NCBI GenBank assembly: GCA_934754505.1
Contig: CAKVIE010000001.1
Span: 124,001 to 188,000 of the forward strand
Source of the DNA: an uncultured Candidatus Melainabacteria bacterium
GTDB taxonomy: Bacteria; Cyanobacteriota; Vampirovibrionia; Gastranaerophilales; Gastranaerophilaceae
DNA length: 64,000 nt
Direction: 5' to 3'
A model generated the notes under the pieces. That model had not been told where the DNA came from and made no database searches. It was given only the letters and a program-made list of their open reading frames with translations. Made by a program: the position numbers and the translations under genes. The stretch's first letter is position 1, and each line of letters opens with the position of its first letter. Shown one piece after another: positions 18,001-27,475 of this stretch.

Positions 18001-19293
18001 TTATAAATTTTTATGAGTAAATTTTCTTTCACCGGAGCAAAATTCTGAAACAACATCGCCGTTTCCGAATAATTGGTATTTATATATTGTTAAGCCGTCA
18101 AGTCCGACAGGTCCTCTTGCGTGAGTTTTGTTTGTCGAAATTCCGACTTCTGCTCCAAAACCGTATCTGAATCCGTCCGCAAACCTTGTTGAAACATTGT
18201 GATAAACTCCTGCCGAGTCAACCATTGTCATAAAATATTTAACACTATTAGTGTTTTCGCTTATGATACAATCAGTATGGCCTGAACCGTATTCGTTAAT
18301 GTGCTTAACTGCCTGTTCAATATTTTGAACAATTTTTACGGATAATTCTTTTTCCCCGTATTCATGAGCCCATTCTTCAACTTCTCCGAGTGAATTGTCA
18401 ATTTTTCTGCTTAATTCATCTCCGTTGACTTTTACTCCGATTTCATTCATTTTTTTGACAAACACGGGAATAAATTCATTTGCGATGTTTTCGTGTATTA
18501 AAACTGTTTCAACCGAGTTGCAAGCTGCAGGATATTGACATTTTGCATCTTGAATAACTTTTAATGCTGTTTCAAAATCAGCACTTTCGTCAACAAAAAT
18601 ATGGCAAATACCGCTTGCGTGACCGAGAACAGGGATTTTCGTATTTTCTTGAATGTATTTTACAAGCTTGTTTGAGCCTCTCGGAATAAGCAAGTCTATC
18701 GATTTATCTTCCGAAAGCATTTGTGCTACATCATCGTGTGAAAATAACAAATTTATAACGTTTTTAGGAAATCCTTCTGTTTTATCAAGAGCTTCCGTGA
18801 TTATTTTATAAATAACACTATTCGTGTTAATGGTTTCCTTTCCGCCTTTTAAAAGGACTGCGTTAGCCGATTTTATTGCAAGTGCGGAAATTTGAGCCAA
18901 AACATCAGGGCGTGCTTCAAAAATAACTCCTATAACACCAATCGGGCATGTAACTTTTTTGAGTGTCAAACCGTCTGCCAATTCTCTTGTGAAAACGGTT
19001 GTATTTACAGGGTCATCAAGTTTAATGACATCGTAAATTCCTGCAATCATATCTCGGATTTTATTTTCATCAGCTTTTAGTCGATTGAAAACTGCTTTTG
19101 AAAGTTTGCCTGCTTCAACTTCTTTTTTTGCTGCTTCTAAATCTTTGTTATTAGCCTCGATAACACTATTAGTGTTTTCTTCTAATGCTTTTGCAATATT
19201 TTCGAGAGCTTTATTTTTAACTTCGCAAGAAAGCGAGGATAACGTAATTGAAGCTAATTTTGCATTTTTTGCAATTTGTTTAACGTCTGTCAT
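18001..19293 (-). CDS. proA: Gamma-glutamyl phosphate reductase
   Basis: Second enzyme of proline synthesis: reduces gamma-glutamyl phosphate with NADPH. The catalytic Cys lies in QYPAACNSVETVLI; LKGGKETINTN and AEVGISTNKTHARGPVGL are family blocks. 430 aa, complete. Its DNA contains three copies of the iterated palindrome, each read as NTNSV at positions where other ProA proteins have different residues and the same length. It follows proB by 8 nt on the same strand. Confidence 0.96.
   Translation of the reverse strand: MTDVKQIAKNAKLASITLSSLSCEVKNKALENIAKALEENTNSVIEANNKDLEAAKKEVEAGKLSKAVFNRLKADENKIRDMIAGIYDVIKLDDPVNTTVFTRELADGLTLKKVTCPIGVIGVIFEARPDVLAQISALAIKSANAVLLKGGKETINTNSVIYKIITEALDKTEGFPKNVINLLFSHDDVAQMLSEDKSIDLLIPRGSNKLVKYIQENTKIPVLGHASGICHIFVDESADFETALKVIQDAKCQYPAACNSVETVLIHENIANEFIPVFVKKMNEIGVKVNGDELSRKIDNSLGEVEEWAHEYGEKELSVKIVQNIEQAVKHINEYGSGHTDCIISENTNSVKYFMTMVDSAGVYHNVSTRFADGFRYGFGAEVGISTNKTHARGPVGLDGLTIYKYQLFGNGDVVSEFCSGERKFTHKNL
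18241..18255. repeat. Iterated palindrome, exact copy (proA)
   Basis: AACACTATTAGTGTT on the plus strand, so AACACTAATAGTGTT in proA sense; read as NTNSV in ISENTNSVKYF. Confidence 0.9.
18814..18828. repeat. Iterated palindrome, one mismatch (proA)
   Basis: AACACTATTCGTGTT on the plus strand; in proA sense read as NTNSV in TINTNSVIYK. Confidence 0.8.
19162..19176. repeat. Iterated palindrome, exact copy (proA)
   Basis: AACACTATTAGTGTT on the plus strand; read as NTNSV in EENTNSVIEANNKD of proA. Confidence 0.9.
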
Positions 19294-19301
19294 AATCCAC
19301 C

Positions 19302-20441
19302 TTATAAAATTACAATATTATCACGGGTTATAATTGCATCGTAGTTTTTGTAGCCCAATATTTCAAGAATTTTTTCGGAGTGAACGCCGATAATTTTTTT
19401 GCAGTCGCTGCTATCGTAATTTACCATACCTTTTGCAAATTCTTTATCGTTTTCGTCGAGGATTGTTACAACTTCTCCTTTTTTGAATTCACCCAAAATG
19501 TCGGTTACACCGATTGATAAAAGGCTTGCTTCTTTTTCAAGAAGAGCTTTTTTTGCACCGCCGTTTATTTTTATTTTACCTGTAATATTGGTTGCGTAGC
19601 CTATCCAACGTTTTTTGCCCGTGAGATGTTCTGTGGGCATAAAAATCGTTCCGATATTATCTTCATTAAAGATTTTTTTGATGATATTAGGAGTTTTTCC
19701 GTTCGCAATAATTGCATGCCCGCCCGAGCGAGTTACGACTTTAGCGGCTTCAAGTTTTGTTTTCATACCGCCACGGCCGCCTTTTGAGGCTTCTTGACCC
19801 AAACTTTCTATTTCGGGAGTAACTTCTTTCACAACCGAAATTTTGTGAGCATTCGGGTTTTCTTTCGGATTATCGTCGTAAAGTGCATCAATATCCGACA
19901 AGATAACAAGCAAATCAGCTTCTAAACGGCTTGCGACGAGTGCTGATAATTTATCGTTATCAGAGAAACAAACTTCAAAAATTCCTTTAGATTCTTCAAG
20001 TTCGGCAGTTGATACCGTATCATTTTGGTTGATAATCGGAATAACTTTTAATTCGAGCAGTCTGTCCAAAACATTGCTTAAGCTCAAATATTTAACACGT
20101 TGAGATAAATCTTCTTCTGTTAAAAGAATTTGAGAGCAGACGATTTTATATTTATCAAATCCGTGTTGATAAATTGACATCAAATCTGTTTGACCGATTG
20201 CGGCACATGCTTGTTTTAGCACAAAATCCGAAGATGAATCTACGTGGATTTTTGCGGCACCAAGCCCTACTGCACCTGATGTTACAATGATTATTTCTTT
20301 GCCCTGTTTGTGGAGTTTAGAAATATCTTCTATAAACGAGTAAATTCGAGAAAGCGATATTTCGCCGTCATCGCCTCGTAAAACGTTTGTTCCGAACTTA
20401 AAAACTATTCTGTTTGCATTTTTAATATTAATATTATCCAT
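19302..20441 (-). CDS. proB: Glutamate 5-kinase
   Basis: First enzyme of proline synthesis, feedback-inhibited by proline in the family. Amino acid kinase domain (1 to about 260): VFKFGTNVL, IVTSGAVGLG, NQNDTVST, LSDIDALYDDNP and KGGRGGMKTKLEAA. A C-terminal PUA domain (about 285-375: KINGGAKKALLEKEASLL, GEVVTI) is present, so this is the long form. 379 aa. It lies between a GNAT-like gene (16 nt upstream) and proA (8 nt downstream). Confidence 0.96.
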   Translation of the reverse strand: MDNINIKNANRIVFKFGTNVLRGDDGEISLSRIYSFIEDISKLHKQGKEIIIVTSGAVGLGAAKIHVDSSSDFVLKQACAAIGQTDLMSIYQHGFDKYKIVCSQILLTEEDLSQRVKYLSLSNVLDRLLELKVIPIINQNDTVSTAELEESKGIFEVCFSDNDKLSALVASRLEADLLVILSDIDALYDDNPKENPNAHKISVVKEVTPEIESLGQEASKGGRGGMKTKLEAAKVVTRSGGHAIIANGKTPNIIKKIFNEDNIGTIFMPTEHLTGKKRWIGYATNITGKIKINGGAKKALLEKEASLLSIGVTDILGEFKKGEVVTILDENDKEFAKGMVNYDSSDCKKIIGVHSEKILEILGYKNYDAIITRDNIVIL

Positions 20442-20457
20442 AAAAAAATTATATTCA

Positions 20458-21495
20458 CTAATCAGATTTTTGCAAAGGTTTGAATTTTAAAAATGCAGGT
20501 TTTCCTGTAATTTCTTTGAAAATTAATGACGGATTTGCAATAACTTCGCTGTCTTGGACCGGTTTGTAAAAATCTTTGACAAATAAAAGTTTTATTTGTG
20601 TCGGAACAAAACCGTTTTCTTTCAGAAATGTTTCGTAAACTTTTGATGAAGAAAGATAATTTCTGCAAAGAATCAAAATTTCATAATCGGGTGAGGATTT
20701 TTTTGTATAGTAAATTAATGATTTTAAAATTCTAAAATAGTCTGATTCGTATGGTTTTGCCAAAATTAAATCAATCGTTTTTGTTCTGTTAAAGAGTGTT
20801 TCAATGTCCGCAAAGCCAAAAATATTCTCGTTTTTGTCTTTTAGAACATATTTTACAGTTTTTTCTTTTGATATATGTTTGAAAAATGGTGTGGTAAATT
20901 CATTCGGGTCTTTTTCGAGTGAAAATCTAAAATGCGGGAAAAGAGCTTCTTTAAATAATTCTGCGACTTTAGCCGCATCGGAGTTTTTGAAGTTTTCAAA
21001 ACATTTTTCTTCAATTAAATTTTCAGGCAACATCAAAGGATCGTAACTTTCGGAACGAAAAAGAATTTCTCTTGAACAAAGCCTAAATCCGCACATTTTT
21101 GAAAAAAGCCCTGCAGTTGTTTCGTCAAATTCATCAACTAAAACGCAAAAAGTATCCGCCCCGATTGCACCGTATTTTGTCACAATGTAGTCAATGAGCT
21201 GTTTACCTTCATCAAAACTGTTTCGGTCGAGAAAAAGTTTCTTGATGAACCATTTTTTATCATTACCGTGAGCTGCTTCTATTGATATAAATGCTTTCAC
21301 TAACTTTTCATCATTAATTGCTATAAATGATACTTTTTTATTCCGCAAAAAAAGCGGTAAAAAATCTTGTATTGCGTTCGGTATAAAGTTTATAAACGTT
21401 GACCAAAACGAAAGTTTTTCATCAGGCGAAATGTACGATAACATTTTTGAAACTTTTTGATGATAAAAAATATTAAATTGTTTGATTTTAGCCAT
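20458..21495 (-). CDS. GNAT-like protein of unknown substrate
   Basis: 345 aa that appear to form two acetyltransferase-like units. In the first (about 60-175), FIKKLFLDRNSFDEGKQLIDYI followed by DETTAGLFSKMCGFRLCSREI resembles the acetyl-CoA binding helix and the late GF strand of GNAT enzymes. The second (about 180-330) is weaker (YVLKDKNENIFGFADIE). GAGG lies before the ATG. First gene of an operon with proB and proA, though a link with proline synthesis is only positional. Substrate unknown. Confidence 0.55.
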   Translation of the reverse strand: MAKIKQFNIFYHQKVSKMLSYISPDEKLSFWSTFINFIPNAIQDFLPLFLRNKKVSFIAINDEKLVKAFISIEAAHGNDKKWFIKKLFLDRNSFDEGKQLIDYIVTKYGAIGADTFCVLVDEFDETTAGLFSKMCGFRLCSREILFRSESYDPLMLPENLIEEKCFENFKNSDAAKVAELFKEALFPHFRFSLEKDPNEFTTPFFKHISKEKTVKYVLKDKNENIFGFADIETLFNRTKTIDLILAKPYESDYFRILKSLIYYTKKSSPDYEILILCRNYLSSSKVYETFLKENGFVPTQIKLLFVKDFYKPVQDSEVIANPSLIFKEITGKPAFLKFKPLQKSD

Positions 21496-21568
21496 AATAT
21501 CCTCTAATTTATGATAACATTTTTTTTCGTTTTTGTATCTCTAAAAGTTAAAAAAATATTAAAAACGA

Positions 21569-21596
21569 TTGAGAATAAATTGTTTTTAACTATAAT
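21569..21596 (+). promoter_or_regulatory. grpE-dnaJ promoter
   Basis: TTGAGA (21569-21574), 16-nt spacer, TATAAT (21591-21596). Start codon is 21 nt downstream with GAGGG at 21605-21609. No CIRCE (TTAGCACTC-N9-GAGTGCTAA) element is visible. Confidence 0.65.
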
Positions 21597-21616
21597 AGTT
21601 AAAAGAGGGTATTAAA

Positions 21617-22306
21617 ATGAGTAAACATAAAAAACATAATGCTAATAAATCTTCAAATCCGTTTGCTGATGAAAATTCAACGGAAATAAACGAAGAAATG
21701 AATTTGGAAGATGCTGAATCAACTGAAAATGTTGACGAAGCTGAAAATTCTAATGAAGAAAATAACGAAACCGTAAATGAGGAAAATTCTTCTGAAACAG
21801 AACAGAAAGAAGAAAAGAAAGGCATTTTCGACGGTTTGTTCAAAAAATCCGATGAAGAAGCTAAAAAGTTAAAAGAAGCTTATGATACTTTGAATAATCA
21901 GTATTTAAGACTTGCTGCGGACTTTGACAATTACCGCAAAAGACAGGAATCGGAACGTGAAGGTTTAATAAAGTTCGGAATGGAACAAGCTCTTAAAAAG
22001 ATGATAGAAATTGCAGATAACTTTGAAAGAGCGGAAAAAGCTTTGGTTGCAGTTGATGATTGCGAGAAAGCAAAAGAAGCTTTTAATGTTTTGAACAAAC
22101 AATTTAAAGCATCTCTTTTAAAACTCGGTCTTGAAGAAATTAAGGCTGAAGGTGAAAAATTTGACCCTAATTTCCACGAAGCAGTAATGCAGGTTCCAAC
22201 GGACGAACACCCTGAGGAAACGGTAATTCAGGAAATGCAAAAGGGATATAAGTACGGTGAAAAAGTTTTAAGACCGTCAATGGTAAGTGTATCAGTCGGT
22301 AAGTGA
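21617..22306 (+). CDS. grpE: Nucleotide exchange factor GrpE
   Basis: Exchange factor for DnaK. An acidic, disordered N-terminus (about 1-80, rich in Glu, Asn, Ser) precedes the long coiled-coil (LRLAADFDNYRKRQESEREG) and the C-terminal beta domain (FDPNFHEAVMQVPTDEHPEETVIQEMQKGY). 229 aa. Followed by dnaJ after 10 nt; dnaK is not in the window. Confidence 0.95.
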   Translation: MSKHKKHNANKSSNPFADENSTEINEEMNLEDAESTENVDEAENSNEENNETVNEENSSETEQKEEKKGIFDGLFKKSDEEAKKLKEAYDTLNNQYLRLAADFDNYRKRQESEREGLIKFGMEQALKKMIEIADNFERAEKALVAVDDCEKAKEAFNVLNKQFKASLLKLGLEEIKAEGEKFDPNFHEAVMQVPTDEHPEETVIQEMQKGYKYGEKVLRPSMVSVSVGK

Positions 22307-22316
22307 AAGTAAAATA

Positions 22317-23438
22317 ATGGCAGATTATTACGAAATATTGGGCGTAAGCAAAGACGCAGGCAAAGATGAAATAAAAGCGGCTTTCAGAAAAAAAGCAAGA
22401 CAACTTCACCCTGACGTAAATAAAGCTCCCGATGCGGAAGAAAAATTTAAAGAATTAGGAAAAGCATACGAAACTCTTTCAGATGATGATAAAAGAGCAT
22501 TGTATGACAGATATGGTGAAGAAGGTTTGTCGAATGCAGGTTACAGCAATTCAGGACCTTTTGAGTATGGATTTGGCGGTTTGAATGATATTTTTGAAGC
22601 CTTTTTCGGAGGCGGCGGAGGATTTTCAAGAGGTTATGAAGATCCGAATGCCCCACGCAGAGGTTCTGATTTAAGAATGAACATACAGCTTGATTTTAAA
22701 GAGGCTGTTTTTGGTGTTGAAAAAGAAATTCAAATATCGCACGAAGAAACTTGTACATCTTGTAACGGAACAGGCGGAAAAGCAGGTACTACACCTGAAA
22801 CATGTTCTTCTTGCAACGGAACGGGAAAAATTCAACACGTTACAAGAACTCCGTTGGGTAATTTCAGCCAAATAAGCACATGCCCGCATTGTAACGGTAC
22901 AGGTAAAAAATATGCTGAAAAATGTCCTGATTGCCACGGAGCAGGAACGGTTGAGGTTAAAAAGCCTTTGAAAGTTAAGATACCGGCAGGAGTTGATAAT
23001 CATACGAAAATCAGAATTGCAGGCGAGGGTGATTCAGGTTCAAACGGCGGTCCGTCGGGTGATTTGTATTTAATAGTTCTTGTAAAAGAAGATGATTATT
23101 TTATCAGAAAAGGTAATGATGTTTATACGATTTTGAATGTATCATTTCCGCAAGCTGCACTTGGTGATGAAGTAACTATTCAGACATTGTCGGGTGAAAA
23201 AAATATTACTGTTCCACAAGGCGTAGAGCATGATAAAATATTAACATTAAAAGGTGAGGGCATTCCCCGCATAGGTTCATCGCAAAAAGGCGATCATCAC
23301 GTGGTTGTGAAACTTACTCCGCCTAAATCGATGAACGATGAAGAAAAGAATTTGTATGCAAAATTATTCGAAATTGCACATAAAAAGAAATTTCGGAGTA
23401 ATATTATAAATAAAGTAAAAAATGCATTTAATAAATAA
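22317..23438 (+). CDS. dnaJ: Chaperone DnaJ
   Basis: DnaK co-chaperone. J domain with HPD (about residues 33-35), Gly/Phe region, four zinc motifs CTSCNGTG, CSSCNGTG, CPHCNGTG and CPDCHGAG, then the two C-terminal beta domains (GEKNITVPQGVEHDKIL). 373 aa from ATG 22317 (MADYYEILGVSKDAG); an in-frame codon at 22287 would add 10 residues lying over the end of grpE and is unlikely. Full type I DnaJ. Confidence 0.97.
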   Translation: MADYYEILGVSKDAGKDEIKAAFRKKARQLHPDVNKAPDAEEKFKELGKAYETLSDDDKRALYDRYGEEGLSNAGYSNSGPFEYGFGGLNDIFEAFFGGGGGFSRGYEDPNAPRRGSDLRMNIQLDFKEAVFGVEKEIQISHEETCTSCNGTGGKAGTTPETCSSCNGTGKIQHVTRTPLGNFSQISTCPHCNGTGKKYAEKCPDCHGAGTVEVKKPLKVKIPAGVDNHTKIRIAGEGDSGSNGGPSGDLYLIVLVKEDDYFIRKGNDVYTILNVSFPQAALGDEVTIQTLSGEKNITVPQGVEHDKILTLKGEGIPRIGSSQKGDHHVVVKLTPPKSMNDEEKNLYAKLFEIAHKKKFRSNIINKVKNAFNK

Positions 23439-23462
23439 TCGATTAACGAATGAGGAAAAATA

Positions 23463-25121
23463 ATGAAAAAGACAATAGCTTCAGCAGCACTCTCGATACT
23501 TTTGTTTAGCGGAATGACCGCCGAAGCGGTTATGTTACCTCATTCAATGCGTGTTTATCTTTTCAATAATGTTGCAGGAACGTCTGTTCGTTTTGACGGG
23601 CTTGTTAATTTGCCGAACGGAACGATGTATATTCCGATTATTCCTGCCATTGAGAAAAAGGTTGATAAGCTTGAAGTTGTTTATACTTACCCTGCGGGAA
23701 AAAATATCAGCAATGAACCTGAAATTGTAGTTTTTAATAACAATTATGCATTATTGAAAATTATAAAAGACGGTAAAAAATGCACTTTAACCAAATATAC
23801 TGAACTTCCTGATGTTGTTAAGACAGGTGTTTTGCCTCAAGACTTACTTGTCCCGAACGGATTTTATGTTTATGAAAACATGAAAGGTCTTTTGGGAAAT
23901 CTTGAAATTCCTGTTGTAGAAACAAAAATGGAAACAACCGCAGATGTTGCAAAAGCACAGCCTAAAGTTGCTCAAGCAAAAGCACCTGCAAAAAAAGTCG
24001 TTAAAAACAGAAAACGAGTTCTCAAGACGGTTATGCCTCATGAACTTGATAATAAAATGTATTTGATAACGAATTTCGATTCTAATTATTTGAAAGTTTT
24101 TCTCCCCGGACGACCTGAACCTATTTACGGATTGAAGTTAAAGGGAATTTTGAAAGACGTTGCGGTTACGCCCGATAAAAAATATTTGCTTGCGGCTGTA
24201 TTTGGTAAAAATCAGCTTGATATCGCAGATGTTAGAAATGAACAAATTGCGAAAAGTATAGATTTGAATGCACAGCCGTCTGAAATTGTAACGGATAATT
24301 TGAATAATAAGGCTTATGTTTTGAGCTATGAGGGCAAGTCAATTTATGCGATAAATCTTGATACCATGACGATTTCGGAAAAAGTTAATTTAGATGCTTC
24401 GCCGTACAGAATGACGCTTTCTCCGAACGGTACAGAGCTTGCTTATGCTGATAGAAACTCTGATATGGTTTATGTTTTGAAGATTGATGAAGAATATAAA
24501 AATGTTCCTGTTACGAAATGCCAAAATATTGCAAAAATGGTATTTGACGACAACAATCATTTGTATATTTTGTCAAGAACAAAAAATGAACTTCTTGTAA
24601 ACGAATACAATCTTGATAAGCCTTATGTTACAGGTGAAGAAGATGAAGATCAAGGTGTAATTTTGCAGAAAAAATTGGCAGCGAATACGAGAAAATTATT
24701 GGGCGGAGTTGCTGTACTTCCTCAAAATTCAGAGTCTGTTGATGCTCAAGAAATCGAACCCGAAACGGCTACTGTTAAAGAAGTATCTTTAAAAACAGGT
24801 CCAAAGCCGACAGAAATGCTTTTGTATAAAGATAAATTGTTCGTTTTATGTTCAGGTGAAAATGCTGTTCGTATTTTAGACACAACATCTTTGAAATACA
24901 CAGATGATATAAAACTTCCGTTTAAAGGATTTCCGAGAAAAATAACTCAAATTGATAATTCAAATCTTGCTATTATTACAGATGCAGATAGCAAAAAGTA
25001 TGCAATTTTCAATATGGACACCAATAAAATCACGGGCGTTTATCCGATTGATATACCTGTTCATTCAATCACAATCATAGATAAAATCAACAATATTAAC
25101 CTTTTAGAGCAATCATTATGA
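23463..25121 (+). CDS. Secreted YncE-like beta-propeller protein
   Basis: 552 aa with a signal peptide (about 1-22, cut after AEA). After a mixed N-terminal domain (to about 190) come repeated propeller blades of the YVTN/NHL kind, for example DVAVTPDKKYLLAAVFGKNQLDIADVRN, PSEIVTDNLNNKAYVLS, and PYRMTLSPNGTELAYADRNSDMVYVL. Likely periplasmic or surface exposed. An Ala/Lys linker (AKAPAKKVVKNRKR) joins the two parts. GAGG precedes the ATG. Overlaps the next gene by 4 nt (ATGA). Ligand unknown. Confidence 0.7.
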   Translation: MKKTIASAALSILLFSGMTAEAVMLPHSMRVYLFNNVAGTSVRFDGLVNLPNGTMYIPIIPAIEKKVDKLEVVYTYPAGKNISNEPEIVVFNNNYALLKIIKDGKKCTLTKYTELPDVVKTGVLPQDLLVPNGFYVYENMKGLLGNLEIPVVETKMETTADVAKAQPKVAQAKAPAKKVVKNRKRVLKTVMPHELDNKMYLITNFDSNYLKVFLPGRPEPIYGLKLKGILKDVAVTPDKKYLLAAVFGKNQLDIADVRNEQIAKSIDLNAQPSEIVTDNLNNKAYVLSYEGKSIYAINLDTMTISEKVNLDASPYRMTLSPNGTELAYADRNSDMVYVLKIDEEYKNVPVTKCQNIAKMVFDDNNHLYILSRTKNELLVNEYNLDKPYVTGEEDEDQGVILQKKLAANTRKLLGGVAVLPQNSESVDAQEIEPETATVKEVSLKTGPKPTEMLLYKDKLFVLCSGENAVRILDTTSLKYTDDIKLPFKGFPRKITQIDNSNLAIITDADSKKYAIFNMDTNKITGVYPIDIPVHSITIIDKINNINLLEQSL

Positions 25122-25672
25122 GCATTATAGAAGATACATTAAGAAGTCTTGAAGAAACAAAAAACGATTTTTGGAATATATCAAGAGAAACAGGTAATTT
25201 TATTGAATTTTTGATAAAAGTATCAAAAGCACAGAATGTACTTGAACTCGGAACCTCAAACGGTTATTCGGGGTTAAGGATTGCACTTGCGTTGAAGGAA
25301 ACAGGCGGCAGGTTGACAACTGTTGAATATTGGGATAAACGTCGTTCTGTTGCGATAGAAAATTTCAAAAAATGCGGTGTTGATGACATAATAACGGCGA
25401 AATTAGGCTCGGCACTTCCTGTAATTCAAGAAGAATTACAAGATGAAGTTTTTGATTTTGTTTTTATTGATGCTAATAAGGCAGGGTATATTAAGTTTTT
25501 CGAGGCAGTTCATCCGTTGTTAAAGGTTGGCGGAATTATTGTTGCTGATGATATCATTTCTCATTGTGAACAAGTTAAGCCTTTTGTTGAAGAAATTACA
25601 AACAGAGATGATTATTCTGCTCAAGTTCTGAATTTGCCTGACGGTGTGCTAATTGCGAGAAAGAATAAATGA
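25118..25672 (+). CDS. O-methyltransferase, class I SAM-dependent
   Basis: 184 aa. SAM-binding motif I VLELGTSNGYSGLRIA, acidic loop TTVEYWDKR, and FVFIDANKAGYIKFFEAVHPLLKVGGIIVADDII match the O-methyltransferase family 3 (catechol/caffeoyl-CoA type). Metal-binding Asp residues (FIDAN, ADD) are present. Substrate unknown. Coupled by 4-nt overlaps to the genes on both sides. Confidence 0.85.
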   Translation: MSIIEDTLRSLEETKNDFWNISRETGNFIEFLIKVSKAQNVLELGTSNGYSGLRIALALKETGGRLTTVEYWDKRRSVAIENFKKCGVDDIITAKLGSALPVIQEELQDEVFDFVFIDANKAGYIKFFEAVHPLLKVGGIIVADDIISHCEQVKPFVEEITNRDDYSAQVLNLPDGVLIARKNK

Positions 25673-26610
25673 AAAAAGCTAAAAATATTTGTTTCTTTTT
25701 GTTAAATGGTTTTTTATTTTGGATTTTTGTTGCTACCTTTTTCGCATTCTTTTCGGAGTTTTCTTTTTTAGCGGATATTTGTTCGCATTTTAGAGTTCAA
25801 TATTTTATTATTGCTTTCATAGCACTAATAGTGTTTTACATTGCAAAATCTAAGAGAAATCTTGTTTACATAGCCTTTATATCTTTTTTAATAAATGCTT
25901 TTTGTATATTAAGTTGTTTAAAAATTCCCGATTTTGTAAATCATTATGATATAAGTGTCGGGTTGTTGAATTTGTTAACGTCTAATACGAAATATGAACA
26001 AGTTAGAGAAGAATTAAACAAAGAAGATGTAGATATTCTTGTGATTGAAGAAATCGATGATAAGTGGAGTTCTGAATTACAAGATATTAAATCTAATTAT
26101 CCATTCATATATGAAAATGCAAGAGAAGATAATTTTGGAATTGCTGTTTATTCAAAAATTCCGATAAGAGGTTTAAGAAAGGTCAAGGCAGGAAAATTTG
26201 ATATACCTGTTATTTCCGCATTATGTGATTTCGACGGAAAAGAATTTGAAATTATTGCAGTGCATACAACACCTCCAATTTCTTCTGAATATTTTGATAA
26301 CACAAAAAAAATGTTTAAAAATCTTGCTGAATATATAGAATCAACGGATAATGATGTTATTTTAGTCGGAGATGTGAACACTACAGCTTTTTCTCATAAT
26401 TATAAATATTTTGTTAAAAAATCAGGTTTAAAAGATGCAGGAAGTATTTTTAAAACAACGTGGTCTGCAAAATATATACCACTTATGAGGATAACTCTTG
26501 ACCATATCTTTGTTCCCAAAACTTATAAAGTTAAAGATTTTAAAGTTGGAAAAAATGTAGGTAGTGATCATTTTCCAATATATGCAAAAATTTCTTTTGA
26601 AAACCAATAA
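25669..26610 (+). CDS. Membrane-anchored endonuclease/exonuclease/phosphatase family protein
   Basis: Three N-terminal membrane spans (about 8-32, 38-55, 62-82) precede an EEP domain: VIEEIDDKW (catalytic Glu), VHTTPP, VGDVNTTAF (Asp/Asn), LDHIFVP and GSDHFPI (His). The same layout occurs in membrane EEP proteins with an external phosphodiesterase/phosphatase domain. Substrate unknown; lipid or nucleotide phosphate is possible. The third span contains a palindrome copy read as ALIVF. Start overlaps the O-methyltransferase stop. Confidence 0.8.
   Translation: MKKAKNICFFLLNGFLFWIFVATFFAFFSEFSFLADICSHFRVQYFIIAFIALIVFYIAKSKRNLVYIAFISFLINAFCILSCLKIPDFVNHYDISVGLLNLLTSNTKYEQVREELNKEDVDILVIEEIDDKWSSELQDIKSNYPFIYENAREDNFGIAVYSKIPIRGLRKVKAGKFDIPVISALCDFDGKEFEIIAVHTTPPISSEYFDNTKKMFKNLAEYIESTDNDVILVGDVNTTAFSHNYKYFVKKSGLKDAGSIFKTTWSAKYIPLMRITLDHIFVPKTYKVKDFKVGKNVGSDHFPIYAKISFENQ
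25821..25835. repeat. Iterated palindrome, one mismatch, read in the second frame
   Basis: AGCACTAATAGTGTT inside the EEP gene, read as ALIVF within a membrane helix rather than as NTNSV. Confidence 0.75.
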
Positions 26611-26623
26611 TTTAATGTATAAT
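26597..26623 (+). promoter_or_regulatory. nadK promoter, probably leaderless
   Basis: TTGAAA (26597-26602), 15-nt spacer, TATAAT (26618-26623), then 6 nt to the nadK ATG. No Shine-Dalgarno lies before the start. Confidence 0.5.
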
Positions 26624-26629
26624 TAACGT

Positions 26630-27472
26630 ATGCAAAATATGTGTTCCGGAAAAGATTTTTCTTTAGAAAAGATAGGTATCGTTTATAACACTAATTCTTT
26701 AGGTTATGAACAGGCAGTTTGTGAAGTTCAAAACGAAATTTTGTCTAAAGGGTTAGTTTGCACTCCGATGAATATTGATAATATGCAAACTGATGTAACG
26801 CTTGCGATTGTTGTAGGCGGTGACGGTACTTTGCTTCGGGCGGCAAGATTTTATGCAAGATATTCTATTCCTGTTTTTGGGGTTAATTTAGGTCGTTTGG
26901 GTTTTTTGGCACAATCTTCATTGTCGGATATAAAAAATTCCATTCAAAAAATTGTTGACGGCGAGGTGATTTGCGAAGAAAGAATTATGTTGTCTGCAAA
27001 TCCCGGGCGTCTAACTGCTTTGAATGATATTGTTATAAAGAGCGAAAGTTTTTCAAGAACTGCGAGATTGTTTGTTTCTGTAAACGGTAATAATGTTTGT
27101 GATTATTTGGCAGACGGCTTAATTATTTCAACTCCGACAGGGTCAACTGCGTATAATATTTCGGCAGGCGGGCCTATTTTAGTTCCAAGGCTGAATGCGT
27201 TTATTATTGTGCCGATTTGTCCGCATTCTTTGAATGCTCGACCGCTTGTAATTCCTGCAAATGAGAAAATTGAAATTACTTCTGCCGATAATACAAAGAG
27301 ATTGAAAATGTCTGCTGACGGTCAAAATACATATACGGTTGCGATTAATTCAAACATTATTATTAAACGACATAAAAACAAAGCAAAATTGATGCTTTTA
27401 AATGACAGAAGTTTTTATTCCGTATTAAGACAAAAACTTTATTGGGGAATGTCCGCCGCATCAAGATGTTAA
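26630..27472 (+). CDS. nadK: NAD kinase
   Basis: Phosphorylates NAD to NADP. VGGDGTLLRA is the catalytic GGDGT motif, NLGRLGFLA and LADGLIISTPTGSTAYNISAGGPIL form the NAD site, PHSLNARPLVIP is conserved. 280 aa, normal. The ATG sits 6 nt behind a -10 box; a second in-frame ATG lies at 26639. A weak hairpin follows the gene. Confidence 0.95.
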   Translation: MQNMCSGKDFSLEKIGIVYNTNSLGYEQAVCEVQNEILSKGLVCTPMNIDNMQTDVTLAIVVGGDGTLLRAARFYARYSIPVFGVNLGRLGFLAQSSLSDIKNSIQKIVDGEVICEERIMLSANPGRLTALNDIVIKSESFSRTARLFVSVNGNNVCDYLADGLIISTPTGSTAYNISAGGPILVPRLNAFIIVPICPHSLNARPLVIPANEKIEITSADNTKRLKMSADGQNTYTVAINSNIIIKRHKNKAKLMLLNDRSFYSVLRQKLYWGMSAASRC

Positions 27473-27475
27473 ATC

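Noticed and set aside
22287..22316. Ten-residue N-terminal extension of DnaJ
   Set aside because: It overlaps the grpE end; the conserved DnaJ start MADYYEILG begins at 22317.
26685..26699. AACACTAATTCTTTA at nadK as a palindrome copy
   Set aside because: Only the left half matches; the right arm is absent.
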